This document shows positions 43,267 through 51,872 of a DNA stretch of 64,000 bases, piece after piece (within the stretch, counting starts at the first letter, position 1; every line of letters begins with the position of its first letter). A program made the position numbers and the translations under genes. The DNA is from Vreelandella jeotgali Hwa. Its GTDB lineage: Bacteria > Pseudomonadota > Gammaproteobacteria > Pseudomonadales > Halomonadaceae. Below the pieces are notes generated by a model. That model saw only the letters and a list, made by a program, of their open reading frames with translations. It did no database searches and had not been told where the DNA came from. The DNA is taken from contig NZ_AMQY01000003.1 in assembly GCF_000334215.1 (NCBI RefSeq), positions 57,843-121,842 of the forward strand, read 5' to 3'.

Positions 43267-44730
43267 ATGCTCCCCACCCGTCCCGCTTCTCGGCCCCGTT
43301 TGCTTCGGGTTCGCCGGCAGTTTTTTGCTGCCTGTCTGTTGTGTTTTCCCTCCCTGGCCTTTGCCGAGGCCGGGCCGCTGGATCTGACCCTGTCGGTGGC
43401 CGGCATTGCCTCGGTGGCCATCTTCCTGCTGGCCTATGCGCTGGTCATGGGCGAGGAAGTGCTGCACATGCGCAAGTCCAAGCCGGTGCTGGTGGCCGCC
43501 GGACTGATCTGGACGCTGGTGGCGTGGATGTACATGAAGGCCGGGATGTCGGATGTGTCCGAGCGGGCCTTCCGCGAAACCCTGCTGGAATATACCGAGC
43601 TGCTGTTGTTTCTGCTGGTGGCGATGACTTACATCAATGCCATGGAGGAACGCCGGGTATTCGATAAGCTGCGATCCTGGCTGGTGTACAAGGGCTTCAG
43701 CTATCGCAGCCTCTTCTGGATTACCGGGATTCTGGCGTTCTGGATATCCGCCGTGGCCAACAACATGACCACGGCGATGCTGATGTGCGCCGTGGTGCTG
43801 AAAGTCGCCGAAGGCGATAATCGCTTTATCAGCCTGTGCTGCGTGAACGTGGTGGTCGCCGCCAACGCCGGCGGGGCGTTCAGCCCCTTCGGCGACATTA
43901 CCACGCTGATGGTATGGCAGGACGGGCAGATTCCGTTCGGCGGTTTTTTTGCTCTGTTGATTCCGGCGATCGTGAATTTCATGGTGCCGGCGGTGATCAT
44001 GAACTTCTTTATCGTCAATCAGAAGCCGGAGTCGCTGAACGAAACCGTATGGCTCAAACGCGGAGCACGGCGCATCGTGGCGCTGTTTCTGTTTACCGTG
44101 GCGATTTCGGTGCTGTGCCACTCGGTACTCAACCTGCCGCCGGCCATGGGCATGATGTTCGGCCTGGGGCTTTTGCAGTTTTTCGGCTATTACCTGCGCC
44201 GCAGCCTGCCGCGCTCGCTGGAGCGCAAGCGCGAGCGCTATTCCCGCCGGGGCGACTGGCGCAAGCTCGAGCAGCTGGGCAGTGTGGTGCCGTTTGATAT
44301 TTTCAGCCGCATAGCGCGGTCGGAGTGGGATACCCTGCTGTTCTTCTACGGCGTGGTGATGTCGGTCGGCGGCCTGGGATTTCTCGGCTACCTCAGCCTG
44401 CTTTCCGAAACCCTCTATGGCGGCGGCAGCCCGGTGTTGGCCAACGTGGTGCTGGGTATGATCTCCGCCGTGGTGGATAACATTCCGGTGATGTTTGCCG
44501 TGCTCTCCATGGCGCCGGACATGGCCGAAGGCAACTGGCTGCTGATTACCCTGACCGCCGGCGTGGGCGGCAGCCTGCTGGCGATGGGCTCGGCGGCCGG
44601 CGTGGCGCTGATGGGGCAGGCACGGGGCATTTATACCTTTGCCGTGCACCTGCGTTGGACACCCGCCATTCTGCTGGGCTACGCGGCCAGCGTGGGGGTG
44701 CATCTGTGGGTCAACGCGGGGCTGTTTTAA
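43267..44730 (+). CDS. nhaD: Na+/H+ antiporter NhaD
   Basis: A 487-residue NhaD-type antiporter of the ArsB/NhaD superfamily. It has an N-terminal signal-like segment (RQFFAACLLCFPSLAFAEA) and about twelve membrane segments. Conserved segments include VANNMTTAMLMCAVV, NAGGAFSPFGDITTLMVW and VVDNIPVMFAVLSM. NhaD extrudes Na+ (or Li+) against proton inflow at alkaline pH. I use the ATG at 43267 with AAGGT eight bases upstream; a longer frame to 43186 is possible. The leader upstream is GC-rich and structured. Confidence 0.92.
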   Translation: MLPTRPASRPRLLRVRRQFFAACLLCFPSLAFAEAGPLDLTLSVAGIASVAIFLLAYALVMGEEVLHMRKSKPVLVAAGLIWTLVAWMYMKAGMSDVSERAFRETLLEYTELLLFLLVAMTYINAMEERRVFDKLRSWLVYKGFSYRSLFWITGILAFWISAVANNMTTAMLMCAVVLKVAEGDNRFISLCCVNVVVAANAGGAFSPFGDITTLMVWQDGQIPFGGFFALLIPAIVNFMVPAVIMNFFIVNQKPESLNETVWLKRGARRIVALFLFTVAISVLCHSVLNLPPAMGMMFGLGLLQFFGYYLRRSLPRSLERKRERYSRRGDWRKLEQLGSVVPFDIFSRIARSEWDTLLFFYGVVMSVGGLGFLGYLSLLSETLYGGGSPVLANVVLGMISAVVDNIPVMFAVLSMAPDMAEGNWLLITLTAGVGGSLLAMGSAAGVALMGQARGIYTFAVHLRWTPAILLGYAASVGVHLWVNAGLF

Positions 44731-44743
44731 GCGCCGCGCTGCG

Positions 44744-45205
44744 TTAGCGAATCGCCCGCTGACCGCCGTGGGCGGCGGTATGCAGGCACTGGTCGTGGTC
44801 GCTCAGCACTTCGACAATACGGCATTCATCCACCCGGCCGCCGGCGCACTGGGCCACCATGCGCTGGAGTTCATCGCGGAGCGCGCCGAGCCGCTCGAGG
44901 CGCGCTTCCACCTCTTCCAGATGACGTCTGGCAATGGCGTCGGCGTGATCGCAGGGCATGTCGGGGTGGTCGGCCATGCCCAGCAGCTCGCGCACCGCCT
45001 CCACCGAAAAGCCGAAATCCCGCGCGTGGCGGATAAACGTCAGCCGGCGTAGCGTTGCGTCGTGGTAGCGGCGCTGGTTGCCGGCGTTTCGCGTGGCGTC
45101 GGGCAGCAGCCCGATCTTTTCGTAGTAGCGTACGGTTTGCACCTGGCAGCCGGCCCGCTGGGCCAGGGTGCCGATGCCGAACGTCGGCGTATTCTGTTGC
45201 TGCAT
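44744..45205 (-). CDS. MerR-family heavy-metal-responsive regulator (Cd/Pb/Zn type)
   Basis: A 153-residue MerR family protein. The N-terminal winged helix-turn-helix (about 5-75, TLAQRAGCQVQTVRYYEKIGLLP) is followed by a dimerisation helix. C-terminal cysteines in PCDHAD, QCAG, ECRI and DQCLH are of the CadR/PbrR/ZntR sort. ATG at 45205 follows GGGGAGG. It is divergent from the P-type ATPase and shares a promoter with the MerR dyad, so it should activate export in response to Cd(II), Pb(II) or Zn(II). Confidence 0.9.
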   Translation of the reverse strand: MQQQNTPTFGIGTLAQRAGCQVQTVRYYEKIGLLPDATRNAGNQRRYHDATLRRLTFIRHARDFGFSVEAVRELLGMADHPDMPCDHADAIARRHLEEVEARLERLGALRDELQRMVAQCAGGRVDECRIVEVLSDHDQCLHTAAHGGQRAIR

Positions 45206-45262
45206 GTCTGCCTCCCCGTCTGTCTCCCGACTCGCGTCTTCCATCGGATGTTGCCACGGGCA

Positions 45263-45293
45263 TTGAACCTATAGTGGCTTTAGGTCCTATGTT
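45263..45293 (+). promoter_or_regulatory. MerR-type promoter/operator for the metal ATPase
   Basis: TTGAAC (-35) and TATGTT (-10, 45288-45293) are separated by 19 bases, the lengthened spacer of MerR-activated promoters. Between them sits the inverted repeat ACCTA ... TAGGT (45267-45285), close to the ACCCTATAGTGGCTACAGGGT form I recall for PbrR-type regulators. It faces the P-type ATPase. Confidence 0.85.
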
Positions 45294-45339
45294 GAGCGTG
45301 GATACCCGGAATGCAAGGCCAGTCGGCCGGGAGAGGTAA

Positions 45340-47511
45340 ATGACGCTATCCACCAGCGAGACCCTGAATGCCCACCGTGGCGAAGGCGAACAGACGCCGC
45401 ACGCGCGCTTCCGCGTGAGCGGCATGGACTGTGGCGGCTGCGAGCGCAAGGCGGTGGCGGCCGCGACTCGCGTCAAGGGTGTGATCGATGCCGAGGCCAA
45501 CGCCGCGGCGGGCACGCTGGATGTGTTCCTTGAGGCACAGACGCCCCCCGATGAGGCAGCGATCGATCAGGCGATGCGCGGGCTGGGCTACGAGGTAGTG
45601 CACGACGAACAGACGTCGTCTGCGGCCGGCGTTGCGACGCCGGAAACCGCCTGGTGGCAAAGCGCCAAGGGCAAGCTGGTGCTGGTCAGCGGTGCGCTGC
45701 TGGCGGCGGCGGCCGTGCTCCGCCTGTTCTGGCCGGCGCTGGGCAGCTGGCCCTTTGTGGCGGCGACCCTGGTCGGGCTTTATCCCATTGTCAGGTCGGC
45801 GTGGCAGGCGCTGCGCGTGGGGGAAATCTTTACCATTGAAGCGCTGATGAGCATTGCCGCTGTCGGGGCGCTAATGATTGGCGCGGCGGCGGAATCTGCC
45901 GTGGTGGTGGTGCTGTTTGCCGTGGGCGAGCTGCTGGAAGGCGTGGCGTCTTCCCGGGCGCGGCAAAGCATTTCGGCGCTTTCCAGCCTGGCGCCGAGTA
46001 CCGCGCGGCGGCTGGACGGCGATGAGCCCACGGAAGTACCGGCGGACACCCTGGCGCCGGGGCAGCGGGTGCTCATCCGCCCGGGCGACCGGGTGCCCTG
46101 CGACGGGCGTATCGAGCAGGGCGGTGCCTATCTCGACGAGTCACCGGTCAGCGGCGAGGCCGAGCCCCTGTATAAAACCGCCGGTGATGCGGTGCTGGCG
46201 GGTACCATCAACCATGATGGCGCGCTCACCGTCGAGGTCACCCGCCGGGCGGAAGACAACACCATTGCGCGCATTATCCGCCTGGTGGAAGACGCCCAGG
46301 CCGCCAAGGCGCCGGTAGCGCGCTTTATCGACCGCTTTGCCCGCTGGTACATGCCCGCGGTAGTGGCGCTGGCGCTGCTGCTGGCGCTGCTGCCACCGCT
46401 GGTGGTCGGCATGGCCTGGTCGGAGTCGGTCTACCGGGCATTGGCGCTGCTGCTGATCGCCTGCCCCTGTGCGCTGGTGATTTCCACCCCCGCGGCGATT
46501 GCCGCCGGGCTTTCCAGCGGTGCCCGGCGCGGGCTGCTGATCAAGGGCGGCGCGGTGCTGGAAACCCTGGGCCAGGTGAAAACCCTGGTGCTGGATAAAA
46601 CCGGCACCCTGACCGCCGGCGCGCCCGAGGTGACCGATATTGAAGCCTGGCAGGGCATCGGGGAGGACGACGTGCTGCGTCTGGCGGCCGCGCTCGAGCG
46701 CGAGTCCGGCCACCCCATCGCCGCTGCGATTGTCGCGCGTGCCGGTGAGCGCGACCTGACCTTGCCCGCCGTGACGGGAGGGCGTGCCCTGGCCGGTGCC
46801 GGTATTGCCGGGCAGGTTGACGGCCAGGAGATAACGCTCGCCAGCCCGGCTCACGTCGGTGGAATGGTCAGCCTGGCGCCGGCGGCCACTACGCGGATTA
46901 AGGCCCTGGAGGAAGAGGGCAAAAGCATCACCGTGCTGGTGCAGGATGCCGTCGCCGTGGGCCTGATAGCGCTGCGTGACGAGCCCCGTGAAGATGCCCG
47001 GGAGGGGCTCGCCGCGCTGTCCCGGCTGGGCGTGAACACGGTGATGCTCAGCGGCGATAACCCGCGCAGCGCAGCGGCCATTGGCAAGACACTGGGCATT
47101 GAAGCGCATGGCGGGCTGTTGCCCGACGACAAGGCCAGCCGCGTTGCCGCCTGGCAGGCCAGTGGTCGAGGGCCCATCGGCAAGGTCGGCGACGGCATCA
47201 ACGATGCGCCGGCGCTGGCGACTGCCGAGGTAGGTATTGCCATGGGCGGCGGTACCGACGTAGCGCTGGAAACCGCCGACGCCGCGCTGCTCAAGGACCG
47301 CGTGACCGGCATTGCCGAGCTGATCCGGCTGTCCCGGGCGACGCTGGCCAACGTCAAAACCAACGTGGCGCTGGCGCTGGGGCTAAAGGCGATCTTTCTG
47401 GTGACCACCGCGCTGGGCATTACCGGCCTGTGGATTGCGGTGATGGCCGATACCGGCGCCACGGTGCTGGTTACGCTGAACGCCATGCGCCTTTTGCGGC
47501 ATCGTTTCTGA
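45340..47511 (+). CDS. Heavy-metal P1B-type ATPase (Zn/Cd/Pb exporter)
   Basis: A 723-residue exporter. An N-terminal HMA domain with metal-binding GMDCGGC (Cys31/Cys34) leads eight membrane helices. The transport site is CPC at residues 375-377, the phosphorylation motif is DKTGTLT at Asp419, and SGHPIAAA and GDGINDAPALA form the nucleotide and hinge regions. The CPC motif with a CadA/ZntA-like order points to Zn(II), Cd(II) or Pb(II) export, not Cu. It is controlled by the divergent MerR regulator through a 19-base-spacer promoter. Confidence 0.94.
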   Translation: MTLSTSETLNAHRGEGEQTPHARFRVSGMDCGGCERKAVAAATRVKGVIDAEANAAAGTLDVFLEAQTPPDEAAIDQAMRGLGYEVVHDEQTSSAAGVATPETAWWQSAKGKLVLVSGALLAAAAVLRLFWPALGSWPFVAATLVGLYPIVRSAWQALRVGEIFTIEALMSIAAVGALMIGAAAESAVVVVLFAVGELLEGVASSRARQSISALSSLAPSTARRLDGDEPTEVPADTLAPGQRVLIRPGDRVPCDGRIEQGGAYLDESPVSGEAEPLYKTAGDAVLAGTINHDGALTVEVTRRAEDNTIARIIRLVEDAQAAKAPVARFIDRFARWYMPAVVALALLLALLPPLVVGMAWSESVYRALALLLIACPCALVISTPAAIAAGLSSGARRGLLIKGGAVLETLGQVKTLVLDKTGTLTAGAPEVTDIEAWQGIGEDDVLRLAAALERESGHPIAAAIVARAGERDLTLPAVTGGRALAGAGIAGQVDGQEITLASPAHVGGMVSLAPAATTRIKALEEEGKSITVLVQDAVAVGLIALRDEPREDAREGLAALSRLGVNTVMLSGDNPRSAAAIGKTLGIEAHGGLLPDDKASRVAAWQASGRGPIGKVGDGINDAPALATAEVGIAMGGGTDVALETADAALLKDRVTGIAELIRLSRATLANVKTNVALALGLKAIFLVTTALGITGLWIAVMADTGATVLVTLNAMRLLRHRF

Positions 47512-47521
47512 GAAGACCGGG

Positions 47522-48010
47522 CTAGGCGTCGTCCGCGCTGGGCGACGCGGCAATAAAACGCTGCATGATGCCGAGGGTTTCATCGCTGACGTGGTGTTCC
47601 ATGCCCTCGGCGTCGATGCGCGCGGCATCGTCGCTGACCCCCAGCGCGCGGAGGAAGTTGAGCACGATATCGTGGCGTTGCCGGGACTGGGCCGCCATCG
47701 CCTTGCCCGACTCGGTGAGGAACAGCGAGCGGTACGGCCGGCTGGTGACCAGCTCCAGCTCGTTGAGCCGGCGGATCATCTTCGACACCGTGGCCTGGCT
47801 AACGCTCATGCGCGCCGCAATATCGGCCGCCCGGGCTTCGCCGCGATGCGTCAGCAGGTCACCAATCAGCTCGACGTAATCCTCGATCAGCTCGGTTTCG
47901 TGGGCCTGGCGCACCGTCGTGTACTGGCGCGCGTGCTGGTCGACCGGCGGCAGGGCGTCGCCGCCCGGGCTGCTGGCGGCGGCCCTTTGGGGCTTTTTGT
48001 CGTGACTCAT
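47522..48010 (-). CDS. mntR: Manganese-responsive regulator MntR (DtxR family)
   Basis: A 162-residue DtxR-family protein. The winged helix lies at about residues 45-105 (ADIAARMSVSQATVSKMIRRL) and the dimerisation domain has the metal ligands in EGMEHHVSD and surrounding. It represses Mn uptake when Mn2+ is bound. It lies downstream of the ABC importer genes on the same strand after a 196-base gap, so may be separately transcribed. The gap also has an AT-rich mntR promoter region. Confidence 0.88.
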   Translation of the reverse strand: MSHDKKPQRAAASSPGGDALPPVDQHARQYTTVRQAHETELIEDYVELIGDLLTHRGEARAADIAARMSVSQATVSKMIRRLNELELVTSRPYRSLFLTESGKAMAAQSRQRHDIVLNFLRALGVSDDAARIDAEGMEHHVSDETLGIMQRFIAASPSADDA

Positions 48011-48206
48011 GGACGCATCAGTTCGGGATAAAGGGGCAGCGGATGAGAACCCAGAGTGAATGAGAATGGTTAATAAGTAAAATCGGCTGACTTTCCATCA
48101 TAGCGTATTTGGGCGTACCGCCGTAAGCCGCCGAAAGGCGGAGTGATCGCCCTTTTGTTGTTATCACCAGCGCAGCTGATTGTCGATACGCAACCGCACT
48201 GGCCAG

Positions 48207-49145
48207 CTATTCGGTGTGGGAAAGACCGTCGATGATGGTGTCCAGGTTATGCGTCAGATACTCCACGTAGCTGTCGGCTTCCCCTATGTCATCGGAAATC
48301 AACGTGCCCGACACCTCGACGCCGGTGGCATCGGCAACGGTATTCATGGGTCGCTTGTCATCGTTGTATTCGTGGAACAGGGCGGGCGGGTTGTGCGTTT
48401 CGACAAAATTGATGGCCCGCTTGACCTGGCGAGGTGTGCCTTCTTCGTTGCCGTCGATCTCCCAGATGAAACCTTCCTTCAGGCCGTAGTCCTCGGCCAG
48501 ATACTGGAAGGCGCGCTCGCCGGTGAACAGAACACGGTTGTCTTCCGGTAGCGCCTCGATCCTGTCCTGATAGGCCTGGTCAATCGCTTTCAGTTCGTCC
48601 AACAGGGCGGCCGTATTCGCCTGGTAGTCTTCCTTGTGATCCGGATCGACCTTGATCAGGGCATCGCGAACGTTTTTCGCCATGATGGTGCCGGCTTTGG
48701 GGCTGGTGAAGGCGTGCGGATTGATCGTGCCCTGGTTTTTCTCGATTTTGCCGATTGTCTTTTGCTCGATGCCGTCCGAGATGGTGAATACGGTATCCGG
48801 ATCCTTGTCGACCGCACGCAGCAATTTTTTGACCCAGTTATACTCGGCACTATCGCCTTCAATCCCTTCCAGATTCCAGCCAAAATAGAAGACGGCGTCG
48901 GCATCGGCCGTCTTTTTGGTGTCCCGGGGCGACGGATCCCATTCGTGCGGGTCGTTACCCGAATCGATGATGTTATACACATCCACGCGCTCCCCGCCGA
49001 CCTCTTCCACGATAGCCGAGACGATGGTGAAGTCGCCGACAGCCTGAAGCTTGTCATCTGCTGCCCCGGCATGGCCCACCGACATCATGAGTATGAGCGC
49101 CAGCAGCCCCGTGCCGACGTAACGTATGGATGGTTGAAAAATCAC
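48207..49145 (-). CDS. Metal (probably Mn) ABC transporter, substrate-binding protein
   Basis: A 312-residue cluster A-I binding protein (TroA/MntC/ZnuA family). The signal peptide ends near GHAGAADD. Metal-site ligands are in NDPHEWDP (His), NPHAFTSP (His) and late Glu/Asp residues (EYNDDKRP). Lack of the His-rich loop typical of ZnuA and the MntR gene beside it favour Mn over Zn. The start is a GTG at 49145. It is third in the ATPase-permease-binding protein operon. Confidence 0.9.
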   Translation of the reverse strand: MIFQPSIRYVGTGLLALILMMSVGHAGAADDKLQAVGDFTIVSAIVEEVGGERVDVYNIIDSGNDPHEWDPSPRDTKKTADADAVFYFGWNLEGIEGDSAEYNWVKKLLRAVDKDPDTVFTISDGIEQKTIGKIEKNQGTINPHAFTSPKAGTIMAKNVRDALIKVDPDHKEDYQANTAALLDELKAIDQAYQDRIEALPEDNRVLFTGERAFQYLAEDYGLKEGFIWEIDGNEEGTPRQVKRAINFVETHNPPALFHEYNDDKRPMNTVADATGVEVSGTLISDDIGEADSYVEYLTHNLDTIIDGLSHTE

Positions 49146-49150
49146 GGTGA

Positions 49151-50062
49151 TTAACCCCTCTTCCTGATCAGTTTAATAATGGCCTGCTGACTCGATGACG
49201 CCGGTTGCGACAGCCGCAACAGCTTCCCGATACCCCGCCACAGGATGCCTCTACCGGGCGAGAGGAAAAATGCCAGAACAAAGATGACGAAGGCGGCCAG
49301 CACGATGACTGCGCCGGATTGCAGGTCATAGGCGAAGCTGTAATACAGCCCGACCAGGGTCGACATGACGCCGAAAACCGCCGATAACAGCATCATGATG
49401 CTGAGCCGGTTGGTCAGCAGATAAGCCGTTGAGGCGGGCATGATCAGCAGCGAGACCACCAGGATGACGCCGACCGTCTGCATCGAGGCTACGGTCACCA
49501 GGGTCAGCAGCACCATGAGCGCATAGTGGATAAGCCTGGTCGGCAGGCCGTAGGCCGCCGCCATGATGGGATCGAAGGTCGATACCACCAACTCCTTGTA
49601 GAACAGCAGCAAGGCCGCCAGCACAATCGCACCGATGACCAGCGTCAGCCACATGTCGTTGCTCTGGACCGATGTCAGGCTGCCGAACATGATGCTGTCG
49701 AGCTTGATGCCGCTTTTGGCGTGGCGAATAAGCAGGACGCCAAGCGCCAGAAAAGCCGTGAAGATAATGCCGATGGACGAATCCTGCTTGATGCGGCTGT
49801 TTTGCTGGACATAACCGATCCCCAAAGCCGCCAGAGTGCCGGCGGCTACGGCACCATAGAAGATGTTGATCGAGAAGATGAAGGAAATGGCAACGCCCGG
49901 AACGATGGCATGCGATACGGCATCACCCATGAGCGAAAGCCCCCGGAGGACGATGAAGCAGCCGAGCACGCCACAGATGATCCCGACCATGATCGAGGCA
50001 AACAGGCCCTTGCGCACAAAATCGTATTGAATGATGTCGTTGATGAATTCTGGAACGGTCAT
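49151..50062 (-). CDS. Metal (probably Mn) ABC transporter, permease
   Basis: A permease of the ABC-3 (MntB/TroC) family with about eight to nine membrane segments and the family signature GDAVSHAIVPGVAISF. I use ATG at 50062, which sits seven bases after AGG; ATG at 50074, overlapping the ATPase gene by 11 bases, is also possible. It is 5 bases from the binding protein gene. Confidence 0.9.
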   Translation of the reverse strand: MTVPEFINDIIQYDFVRKGLFASIMVGIICGVLGCFIVLRGLSLMGDAVSHAIVPGVAISFIFSINIFYGAVAAGTLAALGIGYVQQNSRIKQDSSIGIIFTAFLALGVLLIRHAKSGIKLDSIMFGSLTSVQSNDMWLTLVIGAIVLAALLLFYKELVVSTFDPIMAAAYGLPTRLIHYALMVLLTLVTVASMQTVGVILVVSLLIMPASTAYLLTNRLSIMMLLSAVFGVMSTLVGLYYSFAYDLQSGAVIVLAAFVIFVLAFFLSPGRGILWRGIGKLLRLSQPASSSQQAIIKLIRKRG

Positions 50063-50063
50063 A

Positions 50064-50786
50064 TCAGCCTGCATTCAGGAAAGGTATCTGGCTTTCGTAC
50101 GCCTGGAACAGCCGGTCCGGCTCGATCACGTCGGCGGCCGTTCCGTAGGCGAGCAGCTTCCTGTTGAGCAGAATCAGGTCGTCGAAGTATTCGGCTGCAC
50201 GGGACAGGTCGTGATGAACAATCAGCACCGTTTTGCCTTCATCGCGGAGTCGTTTCAGCACCGCGATGATGGTGGCCTCGCTACCCACGTCGATGCCGAC
50301 AAACGGCTCATCCAGCAGGAACAGATCGGCCTGCTGGGCCAGCGCCCGAGCCAGAAAGACCCGCTGCTGCTGCCCCCCGGACAAGGCACCGATCGGCCGT
50401 TTGGCGTATTCCTGCAAGCCCACCTCTTCCAGGCAGGCCGCTGCCATCGCCTTCTCTTTACGGCCGGGCCAGCGGAAATAGCCCAGCTTCGGGTAGGTGC
50501 CGAGCAGCACCGTATTGATCACATTGATGGGAAAGTCCCAGTCAACGCCGGTGTGCTGGGGGACATAGGCGATCCGCTTTCTGACTTTCTTTAGCGGTTT
50601 ATCCAATAGGCGGATATCGCCACGGTCACGAGGGATAAGCCCCATCATCGCCTTGATGAAGGTGGACTTGCCCGACCCGTTGGGGCCAATGACACCCACC
50701 AGTCGGCCCCTGCCGGTGCTCAGCGTTATGCCATCCAGAGCCTTGTAATTACCGTATGAGACCGTGAGGTCTTGTATGGATATCAT
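50064..50786 (-). CDS. Metal (probably Mn) ABC transporter, ATP-binding protein
   Basis: A 240-residue ATPase. Walker A GPNGSGKST is near residue 37, signature [15 protein letters not shown], Walker B LFLLDEPFVGID and the switch His in VHHDLS. It is the first gene of the minus-strand ABC operon. A candidate MntR operator lies about 185 bases upstream. Confidence 0.92.
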   Translation of the reverse strand: MISIQDLTVSYGNYKALDGITLSTGRGRLVGVIGPNGSGKSTFIKAMMGLIPRDRGDIRLLDKPLKKVRKRIAYVPQHTGVDWDFPINVINTVLLGTYPKLGYFRWPGRKEKAMAAACLEEVGLQEYAKRPIGALSGGQQQRVFLARALAQQADLFLLDEPFVGIDVGSEATIIAVLKRLRDEGKTVLIVHHDLSRAAEYFDDLILLNRKLLAYGTAADVIEPDRLFQAYESQIPFLNAG

Positions 50787-50971
50787 TTGTTGAACCTTTC
50801 AGGACCCGCTTTTTATAGCCGGGCAAGACAGCCTACAGCCGGAAAGAACAGTGCTTTCACCAAGGGGCCGGACGGTCGCCGGAACGCTCCGTACTCGAAG
50901 CGCGCATGGCGGCAGCAGGTATGGAGATAGCACCTATGGCAATGGCGAGGAGGCTGCATGATGTAAAATAG

Positions 50972-50985
50972 TTAGCTAAGGCTAA
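50972..50985 (-). promoter_or_regulatory. Candidate MntR operator upstream of the Mn importer
   Basis: TTAGC and GCTAA form a perfect inverted repeat around TAAG. TAAAAT-type flanks on both sides extend the symmetry (with a 2-base offset). It sits in the AT-rich part of the spacer before the ABC operon. It has the same TAGC...GCTA core as the AAACATAGCAAAGGCTATGTTT box I recall for E. coli mntH. Functional assignment is inference. Confidence 0.5.
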
Positions 50986-51303
50986 ATTTTATGATCAGGG
51001 TCAAGTTTCGTCAACTGCTGGATACAGCGGCTGGCGAGCGATGGCGGTGTGTTGGGGGCTTGATCGGCAGGATGATGGCGGTGGAAGGCCTCCCGGGAAC
51101 TGCTTCGAACGCCGGCCCCGGCGCCCGGGAGCAGGAAAACCCCGTGACACGCCGCCGCCCGGGCATTTTCCCGGGCTGTGCGTTGCCGGTATACTGTTTT
51201 CATGGACTCGTTTGCACAGGCTCGCCCGAGCGTTACGGCAGACCGCCGCCGCTGCGCGCCGTGTTTCGTTCGGATTCAAGCGATAATACGTTCCAGGATA
51301 CGA

Positions 51304-51359
51304 CAGTCGCATCAAGGCAGTCTCATCAAGACAGTCGCGTCTCAACAATCGCATCAAGA
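51304..51359 (+). repeat. Four tandem imperfect 14-base repeats
   Basis: Units CAGTCGCATCAAGG, CAGTCTCATCAAGA, CAGTCGCGTCTCAA and CAATCGCATCAAGA follow one another without a gap, 11 bases before the cytochrome c start. The array reaches into the ribosome-binding region, so copy-number change would shift promoter-to-start distance. Confidence 0.8.
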
Positions 51360-51370
51360 CAACAGGGGTA

Positions 51371-51841
51371 ATGAGAGTGGATGCAAAGCTGATCAAAAGC
51401 GGTCTGGTGGCTCTGGGGGTACTGGCAGGTGTTGCCGGCGCCCAGGCAGCCATGAATAAAGACGATATCGCCGAGCGCCTGGCGCCGGTGGGCGAGGTTT
51501 GCCTGGCCAGTGAGGATTGCGGCAACGCCTCGGCGTCAGCGGCCACCGACGCCAGCGCTGACAGTGCGGATAGCGGCGGTTCCGCCGGCGGCGAGAGTAT
51601 TTACAACAACGTGTGCTCCGCCTGCCACGAAACCGGCGCGGCCGGTGCCCCGATACGCGGTGAAGAGGACGCCTGGGCCGCGCGTACCGACCAGGGGTTT
51701 GACACCCTGCTGAGCCACGCCATCAATGGGTATAACGGCATGCCGGCGAAAGGCGGCAACCCGAGCCTGAGCGATGACGACATGCACACGGCGGTAACCT
51801 ACATGGTCGAGCCGGTGATGGACGTGCCGGACGACGAATAA
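51371..51841 (+). CDS. Cytochrome c5-like periplasmic c-type cytochrome
   Basis: A 156-residue protein with a signal peptide ending near AGAQAAM. A linker rich in Ala, Ser, Asp and Gly spans about residues 52-74. One haem domain has CSACH (Cys82, Cys85, His86) and a probable axial Met124 in GMPAKGG. This is the pattern of cytochrome c5/cyt c-class I electron carriers, probably feeding a terminal oxidase. AGGGGT precedes the ATG; rep converges with it. Confidence 0.88.
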   Translation: MRVDAKLIKSGLVALGVLAGVAGAQAAMNKDDIAERLAPVGEVCLASEDCGNASASAATDASADSADSGGSAGGESIYNNVCSACHETGAAGAPIRGEEDAWAARTDQGFDTLLSHAINGYNGMPAKGGNPSLSDDDMHTAVTYMVEPVMDVPDDE

Positions 51842-51872
51842 CGCCTTCGCCGTGCTGAAACGGCCGGCGACG

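Larger units (their letters stand above)
50787..51370. other. 584-base intergenic stretch between Mn importer and cytochrome c
   Basis: No convincing gene lies here. It holds the divergent promoters, the candidate MntR dyad (50972-50985) and four 14-base repeats (51304-51359). The frames open at 51001-51546 are shadows with no ribosome binding site or family resemblance. Confidence 0.6.

Noticed and set aside
48128..48141. CCGCC-GAAA-GGCGG hairpin between the Mn-binding protein and mntR
   Set aside because: The stem is only five bases and no T-run follows on the minus strand, so it is not a convincing terminator.
51001..51546. Minus-strand frame of 181 codons in the spacer before the cytochrome c gene
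   Set aside because: It overlaps the cytochrome signal-peptide coding region, has no ribosome-binding site, and its sequence is Arg/Pro/Ser-rich without family resemblance.
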